64,000 bases of DNA from Streptomyces sp. NBS 14/10 (GTDB taxonomy: Bacteria > Actinomycetota > Actinomycetes > Streptomycetales > Streptomycetaceae), in NCBI RefSeq assembly GCF_002224125.1, contig NZ_NCSM01000011.1, positions 186,001 to 250,000 on the forward strand. Reading direction: 5' to 3'. Every line of letters starts with the position of its first letter. Positions within the stretch are counted from its first letter, which is position 1. The notes below the pieces were generated by a model. That model did no database searches, was not told the origin of the DNA, and worked only from the letters and a program-made list of their open reading frames with translations. The translations under genes and the position numbers were made by a program. Shown here one piece after another: positions 17,232 through 24,623 of the stretch.

Positions 17232-17390
17232 CGACGTCCCTTCTGACCCACCAGATTGCCAAACGCTACAGTGCGGCCGATCTCGCCGATCCCGCGGTGT
17301 CTTGAGCACGCCTCCAGGAACGGGAGTGCGTTGGCATGATGGCGATGCCGCTCGGCACCGTGGCATGCCGAGACCGAGAGGGTGATCACC

Positions 17391-19016
17391 ATGCGGCCGA
17401 TTGACCAGGAAGCCGTCGCGAGCCTGGCGGCGGAGCTCGACGCCCGGGCGCTGCCCTGGGCCGTGCCGGCCAACTCCGGGGCGAACCGCGAAGAGACGGC
17501 GACGGCGCGCGTGCTGTCCGCCCTCGACCGCCGGATCACCGCAGCCTGCCTGACCCCGCGGCACCTGCGGCTGGACTCTCCGGAAGGGACCGGCCTGGAC
17601 GGCCTGCTGCGCGCCCCCGGCACCGCCGACCTGCCCACGGAGGACCTGGTCAGCCCGCGGTTGCTCGCCACCCGGCTGGCTGCGGGCGACCGGCTCCGGA
17701 TCACCGATGTGTGTCTGCTGTGGCCCGCCCTGCGCGACTGGTGCGCCCGGCGGGGGCATCCAGCGCTGACCGTGGCGCGAGCCCACGGGACGGAAGTCAC
17801 CCTGAGGTTGGAGGCATCGAAGGAGCGGCCGGCCGGTCCGCCGGCCGCCACCGGATCCGGATTCGCGGCCCTGATGCGGCAGCGCTCCGGGCGGGCGGAG
17901 GCGCCCGTCCACGACGGCGAGGGCTTCGGCCACCCCGATCCGCTCGCCGCGCTCGTCGGTGACGCCGACGCCTTTCTGAGCGACACCTGGGGCCGGACCA
18001 CCCGGCTGGTCCGCTCGGCCGAACGTCCCGTCGCCACCGTCCCCTTCGGCCTGGACGACATCGAGTTCCTCATCGACCACGGGCTCCATCCCACCCTGGT
18101 CCGCCCCCTCCTGGCCGGCGAGCCCCGCGACGTCCCACTGTCGGCCACGGACGGCACGGCCGACCCCGCGGAGCTTGCGAAGGGCCTCGTGGCCGGGACC
18201 ACCATCGCGCTGAACCACATGCACTGGCTGCTCCCGCAGGCGGCGGAGCTCTGCGCGGCCCTCCAGCGGCGGCTGCGCCAGCAGACCCAGGCGAACATCT
18301 ACATCACGCCGCCCAACGCCCAGGGGCTGCCGGTACACAGCGATCCCCACGACACGCTCATCCTGCAACTGGTGGGCGCCAAACAGTGGTTCATCGAGGA
18401 TCCGGAGTCCGGTCCGGCCGCCTTCACGATGTTCCCGGGCGACTTCCTCTATCTCCCGGCGGGCACGCCCCACGAGGCCCGGTGCGACGACTCCGCCGCC
18501 ATGCATCTGACCGTCGGTGTCCGGCGGCGCGGCGCGGCGGACCTTCAGGTGGCGGCCATGAAGCGGATGGCCAGGCACGCCCTGGCAGCGGCCCGCCCGG
18601 GACCCGAAGTGCCCTTCCTCACCGATCCGCGGGAGGTCCTGCGCCACGAGGCGGACCTCATCCCCACCTTCGCCGGGCTGCGCGCCGCGCTGCTCGAGGT
18701 ACTGGCGGAACAGGACCGGGCCTTTCCGGCCACCGTGCCGGTATCAGCACGCGGTTGCGTCAGCGAGGTTCTGGACGGCCGGAACGGTACGCCCGTTCGT
18801 ACCCCGCTCGCCGCCGAGATCGACGGCGGCCGACTGTCGGTGGACGGCCGGCAGTTGGGGCTGGGAGCCGAAGCGCTGCGGGTACTGGAAGCCGGCCCCG
18901 ACGCGACGGCCGAAACGGCCTCAGGCACAGCCCTGCTGACCGCGCTGCGTGTGCTTCGTCGCACTCCCCTTGTGGCCGGAATCGACCCACCATACGCTTC
19001 GGCGGACAGGACATGA
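17391..19016 (+). CDS. JmjC/cupin-fold Fe(II)/2-oxoglutarate-type oxygenase
   Basis: A 541-residue protein. The C-terminal half shows a JmjC-like iron site: H316-x-D318 in GLPVHSDPHDTLILQL and a second histidine, H361, in LPAGTPHEARCDD, preceded by an ANIYITPP strand. This matches the bacterial RoxA/NO66-like cupin hydroxylases that act on protein or peptide side chains (His, Arg or Asp). The N-terminal 220 residues are not recognised and may bind a peptide. GAGAGGG precedes ATG 17391. The 37-residue peptide gene begins 18 bp after its stop, so the peptide is the likely substrate. Confidence 0.82.
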   Translation: MRPIDQEAVASLAAELDARALPWAVPANSGANREETATARVLSALDRRITAACLTPRHLRLDSPEGTGLDGLLRAPGTADLPTEDLVSPRLLATRLAAGDRLRITDVCLLWPALRDWCARRGHPALTVARAHGTEVTLRLEASKERPAGPPAATGSGFAALMRQRSGRAEAPVHDGEGFGHPDPLAALVGDADAFLSDTWGRTTRLVRSAERPVATVPFGLDDIEFLIDHGLHPTLVRPLLAGEPRDVPLSATDGTADPAELAKGLVAGTTIALNHMHWLLPQAAELCAALQRRLRQQTQANIYITPPNAQGLPVHSDPHDTLILQLVGAKQWFIEDPESGPAAFTMFPGDFLYLPAGTPHEARCDDSAAMHLTVGVRRRGAADLQVAAMKRMARHALAAARPGPEVPFLTDPREVLRHEADLIPTFAGLRAALLEVLAEQDRAFPATVPVSARGCVSEVLDGRNGTPVRTPLAAEIDGGRLSVDGRQLGLGAEALRVLEAGPDATAETASGTALLTALRVLRRTPLVAGIDPPYASADRT

Positions 19017-19034
19017 TCGCTTCGGGAGGTCCCC

Positions 19035-19148
19035 ATGGAGCTCGACCAGGACGAACTGTACGAAATCTTCGCCAGCCCAGAGGAGATCGAGGAAGCGCCG
19101 ACAGACTTGCACGCCACTCGCATCGCCGACAGCGACTTCGCGGACTGA
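19035..19148 (+). CDS. 37-residue acidic peptide, candidate RiPP precursor
   Basis: A short gene with a clean GGGAGGT site 4 bp before ATG and strong codon bias. The peptide starts MELDQDELYEIF, continues with a Glu-rich helix and ends IADSDFAD. It has 14 Asp/Glu against one Arg, and no Cys, Ser-rich or Gly-rich core. The helical acidic N-terminus resembles a leader; the last 15-17 residues (from APTDL onward) could be the core, with His, Arg and several Asp available to the oxygenase and any backbone amide available to YcaO-TfuA. It lies 18 bp after the oxygenase gene. Precursor status is inferred from position and form only. Confidence 0.68.
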   Translation: MELDQDELYEIFASPEEIEEAPTDLHATRIADSDFAD

Positions 19149-19160
19149 GGCCTGCCTTAC

Positions 19161-19182
19161 GCTGCCCGCTCCGGCGGGCGGC
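19161..19182 (+). terminator. GC-rich hairpin after the peptide gene
   Basis: Arms GCTGCCCGC and GCGGGCGGC (one G-U pair) around TCCG form a stable hairpin 12 bp past the peptide stop. There is no U tract. It also lies just past the end of the convergent xylanase gene, so it could serve both directions. Confidence 0.5.
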
Positions 19183-19218
19183 CTGGCAACTTCCGACGGA
19201 GGATGACGGTGGTTTGCC

Positions 19219-20520
19219 TCACCCGGTCACGAAGGTCGTCATACTCCGAGCGGGAAGCTGACCCGTGAAGGAGCCGTTCGACACGCTCATCGCCCCCAGA
19301 GACGCGACGTTCCTGCTCGCGTCCGTCAGCCAGGACGACACGCTGGACGAGGTGTTGTTCACCAGGGTGAACGGCTGGCTCACCGACGAGGTCCCCTTGT
19401 TGATGGCGATGATGACCACCTTGGAGTTACCACCCTTGTACGCCGAGACGTAGAGGTTCGACTGGGGATTCGAGGTCGCGTCGATCCGTACATATCCCGG
19501 GCGGACGAACTTCGAGAAATGCGCCATGGTGGCGCCGCGCTTGCTGATTCGTCCGTCTTCCCTCATGGGGCCGTAGCTACGCCGGATGTACCACCACACG
19601 TACGCCTGGAACTCGGCATCCACCAGGGCATGGTGGATGTGCTCCCCCACGTCGAGCGCTTGGGGCCAGAGGTCCGCCGAATCGCTGCTGTTGGGATAGT
19701 AGACCTCGGTCATCCAGAGCTCTTTACCCCTGCCCTTGTCCTTGAAGAGCGGGTAGGGGAAGTTCTGGTACGGCGTGCCGTAGAGGTGAGCCCCGAGAAT
19801 ATCCAGGTTGGCGAGCGCTGTCGGGTCGTTGAGAATCGGATCCGAGAAGCTCTTCACATACTGGAAGGACTCCGGCGCGATCACCTTGGTCTCGATCGAG
19901 CCGGCGTTCTCGCGCAGAAAGCGGATCATCTCGGCCGGAGTCCACCACGTCCAGTCATGCGCGTAATCGGGCTCGTTCTGCACCGAGATGGCGTACAGGT
20001 TCACCCCGTTGTCCTTCATAAACTTGCAGAAGTCGTTCAGGTGCTGCGCATAAGCGCCGTACATGTCGTACCGGAGCCGCTTCGCGTTGGTTTGATCGCC
20101 GTGGACGAAGGTCTCGACCATCTGGGCGGGGGGATTCCACGGCGACGCGATGACGGTCGCCCCGTACTCGATCGCACGCTTCGCCGTCGCCACCTCGCGG
20201 CTCCAGTCCGCCCGGTTCTCGTGGACGGGGATTCTCAGCACGGAAAACCCGAGCTGTCCCTCGCCGTTGCCGAATGCCGTGTCCCTCTGGGCGGCGGTCA
20301 GATCACTGATCCAGACCGTGTGGTTCATGCCGCCGAAGCCCCGGATCGTCTGCCGTACCGCCGACGGATCGACGATCACATTGGCAGCCGCCGCCGCGGA
20401 TGCCCCCACGGCCGGCGTCGCGGCCACGAGGACCGGTAGGGCACTTATCGTCGCCAGAACCGACCTTCGACTTGGGAATTCCGGCCCCCGGCCTGCGGAT
20501 TCATTCCGAGGTGGCGTCAT
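19219..20520 (-). CDS. Secreted GH30 (subfamily 8-like) glucuronoxylanase
   Basis: A 433-residue secreted hydrolase. The N-terminus has a twin-arginine-type signal (PSRRSVLATISALPVLVAA). The catalytic acid/base is E183 in ISVQNEPDY and the nucleophile E272 in LWMTEVYY. The segment YIRRSYGPMREDGRISKRG carries the residues that grip the glucuronic acid side chain in GH30_8 xylanases. It ends in a beta-sandwich region with no carbohydrate-binding module, making it short and complete. It cleaves glucuronoxylan outside the cell. A CebR-type operator lies 23 bp upstream of the start; GAAGGGAAG precedes ATG 20520. Confidence 0.92.
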   Translation of the reverse strand: MTPPRNESAGRGPEFPSRRSVLATISALPVLVAATPAVGASAAAAANVIVDPSAVRQTIRGFGGMNHTVWISDLTAAQRDTAFGNGEGQLGFSVLRIPVHENRADWSREVATAKRAIEYGATVIASPWNPPAQMVETFVHGDQTNAKRLRYDMYGAYAQHLNDFCKFMKDNGVNLYAISVQNEPDYAHDWTWWTPAEMIRFLRENAGSIETKVIAPESFQYVKSFSDPILNDPTALANLDILGAHLYGTPYQNFPYPLFKDKGRGKELWMTEVYYPNSSDSADLWPQALDVGEHIHHALVDAEFQAYVWWYIRRSYGPMREDGRISKRGATMAHFSKFVRPGYVRIDATSNPQSNLYVSAYKGGNSKVVIIAINKGTSSVSQPFTLVNNTSSSVSSWLTDASRNVASLGAMSVSNGSFTGQLPARSMTTFVTG

Positions 20521-20542
20521 GTGCTTCCCTTCCTCAACGGCT

Positions 20543-20556
20543 TGGGAGCGCTCCCA
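20543..20556. promoter_or_regulatory. CebR-type operator
   Basis: The perfect 14-bp palindrome TGGGAGCGCTCCCA is identical to the box bound by CebR, the cello-oligosaccharide-sensing LacI repressor of streptomycetes. It lies 23-36 bp upstream of the xylanase start, where bound repressor would block transcription. The remainder of the 231-bp gap to the ABC gene shows nothing specific. Confidence 0.85.
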
Positions 20557-20751
20557 TTCATGGCAACACTGGCAAGCTAACGGCGCTACCCGGCACCGTC
20601 AACCCGTCGCGTGGCCTCGTGCCGATGGCTGAGAAAAACGCTTGGACGCCGCGGGTTCCGTCACGGGACACTGCCATTTCGTGCCTGTCCGTAGTCGCAC
20701 ACTGGCGTTGCCGCGAGCTTCGTGGCTGCCACACGACAACCCAGGGGTGGG

Positions 20752-22566
20752 ATGAAATCGCCTGAACCGCACGCGGTCCCGCCGGGCAGGGGCTCGGTGC
20801 TCCTCGCGCTTCGTTACTACGGCCGGGAGTTGTCCCGGCTCCGGCGGGTGTCGGTGCCCGCGATGCTCCTGCCGGCTCTGGGCAACATCGGCATCAACTA
20901 CATCGCGCCACTGATCGTCGCGAAGCTCGTCGCCCGAATCGCCGGCGACAGCGATGTCTCGATCGGCTCGACACTGCCCTACGTTCTCGGCTTCGTCGGC
21001 GTCCTGCTGCTGGCGGAGTTGCTGTGGCGCATCGGCGTACATTGTCTGAACCGCGTGGACGCGTACGGCATCGAGCATCTGTACGTGGTCGGCATGGACG
21101 AGTTGTTCGCCAAGGACGCGGCGTTCTTCCATGACAACTTCGCCGGGTCGCTGACCAAGCGGGTCCTGAGCTTCGCCTCCCGCTTCGAGCAGTTCATCGA
21201 CACGCTGGCGTTCTCGGTCATGGGCAGCCTCGTACCGCTGGTGTTCGCGTCGGTGGTGCTCTGGAGTTACGACCCGCTGCTCGTTGTCGGGCTCTTGGCG
21301 ATGATCGCACTGACGGCGCTGTGTGTGGCGCCCCTCATCCGCCGCCGCCAGAAGCTCGTTGATCAGCGCGAGGAGGCGATCGCCCGGGTGGCGGGGCACG
21401 TCGCCGACAACCTGATGAACATGGACACCGTCCGGGCGTTCGCCGCCGAGGAGCGGGAGGCCGCCGAGCACCGGTCCCGCGTCGCGGAGTCACGGCGGCT
21501 CTCACTCAGGTCATGGGACTACGGCAATCTGCGCGTCGACACCCTGGTAGCGCCGATGTCCGTGCTGACCAACACGCTGGGCCTGTTGCTCGCGGTCGCA
21601 CTCGGCGGGGGCAGCCACGGTGTGGAGGCGGTCGTGGTCGCCTTCACCTACTACTCCAACGCGACGCGGATCATGTTTGAGTTCAACCAGATCTACCGCC
21701 GTCTGGAGAGCTCGATGACGGAGGCCGCACAGTTCACCGAACTGCTGCTGACCTCGCCGACCGTACTCGACCCGGAGTCGCCGGAGCCGCTGCTGTCCCA
21801 GTCCGCCGACGTGCGCTTCGAGAAGGTGACCTTCGCCCACACGGGCGCGGAGACACTTTTCGACGGCCTCGACCTGGTTGTGCCCAGCGGGACGAAGATC
21901 GGTCTCGTCGGCCGGTCCGGCGGGGGCAAGACCACGCTCACCCAACTCCTGCTGCGGATGACGGACATCGACGCCGGCCGGATCCTGATCGGGGGCCAGG
22001 ACATCAGCAAGCTGCGCCAGGCCGACCTGCGCAGCCTGATCGCCTACGTGCCGCAGGATCCGGCGATGTTCCACCGCACCCTGCGGGACAACATCGCGTT
22101 CGCCCGGCCGGACGCCACCGACTCCGATATCCGCCGCGCGGCCGAGGCGGCGCATGTCACGGAGTTCGCCGATGCGCTGCCGGACGGCTTCGACACCATG
22201 GTCGGCGAGCGGGGCGTCAAGCTGTCCGGCGGACAGCGCCAGCGGGTCGCTCTTGCCAGGGCGATCCTGCGCGACGCGCCGATCCTGCTGCTCGACGAGG
22301 CGACCAGCGCCCTGGACTCCGAGAGCGAGGTCCTCGTCCAGGAGGCGCTGTGGCGGCTCATGGAGAAGCGTACGGCGCTTGTGGTGGCCCACCGGCTGAG
22401 CACGGTGGCCGCCATGGACCAGGTCGTCGTCCTCGACCGCGGACGGATCGTCGAACAGGGCACACACCAGGAACTGCTCGCGTCGGAGGGCACCTACGCG
22501 AAGCTGTGGCAGCACCAGGTGGGCGGCTTCCTCGACGACAGCCCGGCATCGGCCGACCTGCGCTGA
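20752..22566 (+). CDS. ABC transporter, fused membrane and ATPase domains (exporter type)
   Basis: A 604-residue half-transporter. Residues 1-330 form a six-helix type I exporter membrane domain (for example VLGFVGVLLLAELLWRIGVH); the ATPase has Walker A GLVGRSGGGKTT, signature KLSGGQRQR, Walker B ILLLDEATSALDSE and the H-loop VVAHRLST. It would homodimerise and expel a hydrophobic compound or peptide. I use ATG 20752; ATG ten codons earlier is possible. It lies 1.6 kb from the peptide gene, past the xylanase, so export of the modified peptide is possible but not supported by an operon. No peptidase domain is fused. Confidence 0.88.
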   Translation: MKSPEPHAVPPGRGSVLLALRYYGRELSRLRRVSVPAMLLPALGNIGINYIAPLIVAKLVARIAGDSDVSIGSTLPYVLGFVGVLLLAELLWRIGVHCLNRVDAYGIEHLYVVGMDELFAKDAAFFHDNFAGSLTKRVLSFASRFEQFIDTLAFSVMGSLVPLVFASVVLWSYDPLLVVGLLAMIALTALCVAPLIRRRQKLVDQREEAIARVAGHVADNLMNMDTVRAFAAEEREAAEHRSRVAESRRLSLRSWDYGNLRVDTLVAPMSVLTNTLGLLLAVALGGGSHGVEAVVVAFTYYSNATRIMFEFNQIYRRLESSMTEAAQFTELLLTSPTVLDPESPEPLLSQSADVRFEKVTFAHTGAETLFDGLDLVVPSGTKIGLVGRSGGGKTTLTQLLLRMTDIDAGRILIGGQDISKLRQADLRSLIAYVPQDPAMFHRTLRDNIAFARPDATDSDIRRAAEAAHVTEFADALPDGFDTMVGERGVKLSGGQRQRVALARAILRDAPILLLDEATSALDSESEVLVQEALWRLMEKRTALVVAHRLSTVAAMDQVVVLDRGRIVEQGTHQELLASEGTYAKLWQHQVGGFLDDSPASADLR

Positions 22567-22674
22567 GCCTCGCGTGTCAGCTGGCCTGATGCGTACGCCA
22601 CTCGCCGAGATCCCGTGAACCGGTCAATAAAGTACGTCGACAGGCGGACCGCGGGGGTGAGGAGGAACACTGCT

Positions 22675-24276
22675 GTGGAGGCACGGGCGGCGCACGCCGG
22701 GTGGCTGGACGAGTTGCTGCACGAGGTGCGGCGGCAGATGGCCCGGAGGACCGGGGCGGATCCGCGGGCGGTTCTCGACTGGCTGAGTCGGCAGATCGAC
22801 GCCGATGTCGCGCTGGTCGGGAGTGCGGGCGCGGTGGAGACGGCCACCGCGCGCTTCCCACGGCAGATCCTGCCCTCGCTCGAACCCACGCTCGCGCGGC
22901 TGGCCGGCGGACAGATGGCCGCTGCCGCCACCGAGGCCGGCGCCCTCCAGGTGCGTTTGGAGGCACTGGGCCCCCGCGCGCCACGCCCGGTCCTGGTGGT
23001 GGCCGGCACCTCGGCGCCCACCCCCGACGCGGCTTCGCTGGTCTCGCACGCCGGGAGCGTCATCGCGCTCCTGGACCGGGCGCAGGACGCCGACACCACC
23101 TTCCGCGGCTATCAGCGCAAGGCGCGGCAGCTGCGGTTCGCCGTGTTCAGCGCCCTGCTGGCGGGGGATCTCACGCTCGCCCGCCGGATGACAACCGGCG
23201 CCGTCCCCGCGCTGCTGGACGCCGAACGGCTGCGCGTCTATCTGCTGCAATGCACCCCCGAGGACCGTGACCGGCTGGCGCAGATCCACCAGGACGGATC
23301 GGGCTATCACGGTACGGGGCTGATGGTGCACTGCCCGGCCTTCAAGGAACACCTCATCTGCCTCGTCGCCGAGAATGCCGACAAGGACGACGTGACCGAC
23401 GAGCACGACGGGACCGACGAAACCGCCGGGGCCGAGGCGGCAGACGGGACCGACGGGGCCGACACCGACCCCGAGACGGCCCACGGTCAGGGGGCGGTGC
23501 TGCGCCGTCTGGTCCGGGAGAATCCGCACTACGCGCTGGGCATCAGCAGCCCGTACCCGCTGGGCGCCACCGCCGAGGCGTACGGGCAGGCCCTCCACGC
23601 CCTTGCCGCGGCGCGCCAAACGCCCGAGCGGGTGGGCGCCTACCTCGGCCGGACACCGCTGGTGCCACTGCTGCCCCACGAAGACGCGGCCACCTGGGCC
23701 CGCGCCTTCCTCCGACCCCTGGCGTCCACTCCGCGGGCCACCCTCGACATCACCCGGCTCGCCGTCACCTTCCCCAGATCCGCCGTGGCCCGGCTGCTGG
23801 ACATCAGCCGCAACACCGTCTCCCACCACCTCAGACGGGTGGAGACGACCCTCGGTCTAGACCTGGGCGACGTCCGCACCCGGGCCGCCCTCGACCTGGC
23901 CTTCTGTCTGTCCCCGGGGCCGCAGCCGGACAACGGCTCAGGCGGCTCCGTCAGCTCCGCCGGTGCGTACGGGCGGCCGACACCCACCCTGGACGAGCTG
24001 CTGCGCACCGAGCCCGCTCACGCATGGGCACGGGAATTCCTCCGCCCGCTCCAGGACACCCGTGGCCGCGATCTGCACACCACCCTGTCCGCCTGGATCG
24101 ACGCGAACACGGACGCCCAGCGGACCGCTCGCCACCTGGGTCTCAGCCGGAACACCGTCAGGGCCCATCTGCGCGCCGCCGAACACCTGCTCAGCCGCGA
24201 TCTGCTCACCACCGGTTCCGGAATCCACGACCTGGTGCACGCCCTGCACATCACCAGCCTGCCCCCGGTGGGCTGA
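22675..24276 (+). CDS. Regulator with two C-terminal helix-turn-helix units (PucR/CdaR-like layout)
   Basis: A 533-residue protein. The first 330 residues are an unrecognised sensor region interrupted by an acidic low-complexity insert (DKDDVTDEHDGTDETAG... about residues 240-270). Two HTH units follow: AVARLLDISRNTVSHHLRRVE and RTARHLGLSRNTVRAHLRAAE, each ahead of a similar block, suggesting an internal duplication (PLASTPRATLDITRL / PLQDTRGRDLHTTLSAW). GTG 22675 is chosen because GGAGG lies 9 bp upstream. It immediately precedes the effector promoter region, which carries a direct repeat that could be its binding site. Confidence 0.72.
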   Translation: MEARAAHAGWLDELLHEVRRQMARRTGADPRAVLDWLSRQIDADVALVGSAGAVETATARFPRQILPSLEPTLARLAGGQMAAAATEAGALQVRLEALGPRAPRPVLVVAGTSAPTPDAASLVSHAGSVIALLDRAQDADTTFRGYQRKARQLRFAVFSALLAGDLTLARRMTTGAVPALLDAERLRVYLLQCTPEDRDRLAQIHQDGSGYHGTGLMVHCPAFKEHLICLVAENADKDDVTDEHDGTDETAGAEAADGTDGADTDPETAHGQGAVLRRLVRENPHYALGISSPYPLGATAEAYGQALHALAAARQTPERVGAYLGRTPLVPLLPHEDAATWARAFLRPLASTPRATLDITRLAVTFPRSAVARLLDISRNTVSHHLRRVETTLGLDLGDVRTRAALDLAFCLSPGPQPDNGSGGSVSSAGAYGRPTPTLDELLRTEPAHAWAREFLRPLQDTRGRDLHTTLSAWIDANTDAQRTARHLGLSRNTVRAHLRAAEHLLSRDLLTTGSGIHDLVHALHITSLPPVG

Positions 24277-24277
24277 C

Positions 24278-24322
24278 TGCGCACCGTGCACATCTCGTGG
24301 CCACATGGTGCGCACCGTGCAC
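24278..24322 (+). repeat. Direct repeat of TGCGCACCGTGCAC, candidate activator site
   Basis: Two exact 14-bp copies at 24278-24291 and 24309-24322, 31 bp apart (three helical turns), each an imperfect GTGC...GCAC dyad. The second ends 2 bp before a good -35 element. The placement suits an activator, and the dual-HTH regulator gene just upstream is the obvious candidate. Confidence 0.65.
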
Positions 24323-24324
24323 CG

Positions 24325-24353
24325 TTGTCCGCCCCGCTGATCCCCTTTAGCGT
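24325..24353 (+). promoter_or_regulatory. Candidate promoter of the effector-immunity operon
   Basis: TTGTCC, a 17-bp spacer and TAGCGT, a good match to streptomycete housekeeping promoters. Transcription would start near 24360 and give a leader of about 265 nt before the effector ATG. Confidence 0.55.
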
Positions 24354-24563
24354 CACTTCTGCCGCACAGCGCGGGAACGAGGCCCCGGCTCCCACCGTGA
24401 CGACGGTCTGCATCACCACGTGGGGAGTGATCCAGGCCGTCGCCATACGCTGTCTCACAGCCCCGACAGCCTCTTTCCCGCGCTGGGCGCGTGACGTAGG
24501 AAGACGGTTCGGGAACACAGGGGTGACGGTCTCGTCACGCCCGTACTGCCACCCTTCATCGGG

Positions 24564-24597
24564 GGTGTCGACAGGACACCGAGTCCCTGTCGGCACC
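24564..24597 (+). promoter_or_regulatory. Stem-loop in the effector mRNA leader
   Basis: GGTGTCGACAGG and CCTGTCGGCACC pair at 11 of 12 positions around a 10-nt loop. The stem ends about 10 nt before the GGGAGGG ribosome-binding site of the effector, so it could modulate translation. The rest of the leader (24361-24563) shows nothing I can name. Confidence 0.45.
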
Positions 24598-24623
24598 GAC
24601 ATGCCGTGGGAGGGTTCCGTCCG

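Noticed and set aside
17232..18647. Long N-terminal extension of the YcaO frame
   Set aside because: It is antisense to the JmjC oxygenase, and the recognised YcaO start with its own ribosome site is ATG 17231.
20752..22566. Assigning the ABC exporter firmly to the RiPP locus
   Set aside because: A divergently oriented xylanase with its own operator lies between them, and the transporter has no peptidase domain.
304..24322. A common operator linking the ArsR site and the effector direct repeats
   Set aside because: Both contain GTGC...GCAC, but the flanks and spacers differ, and the repeat before the effector is much more GC-rich.
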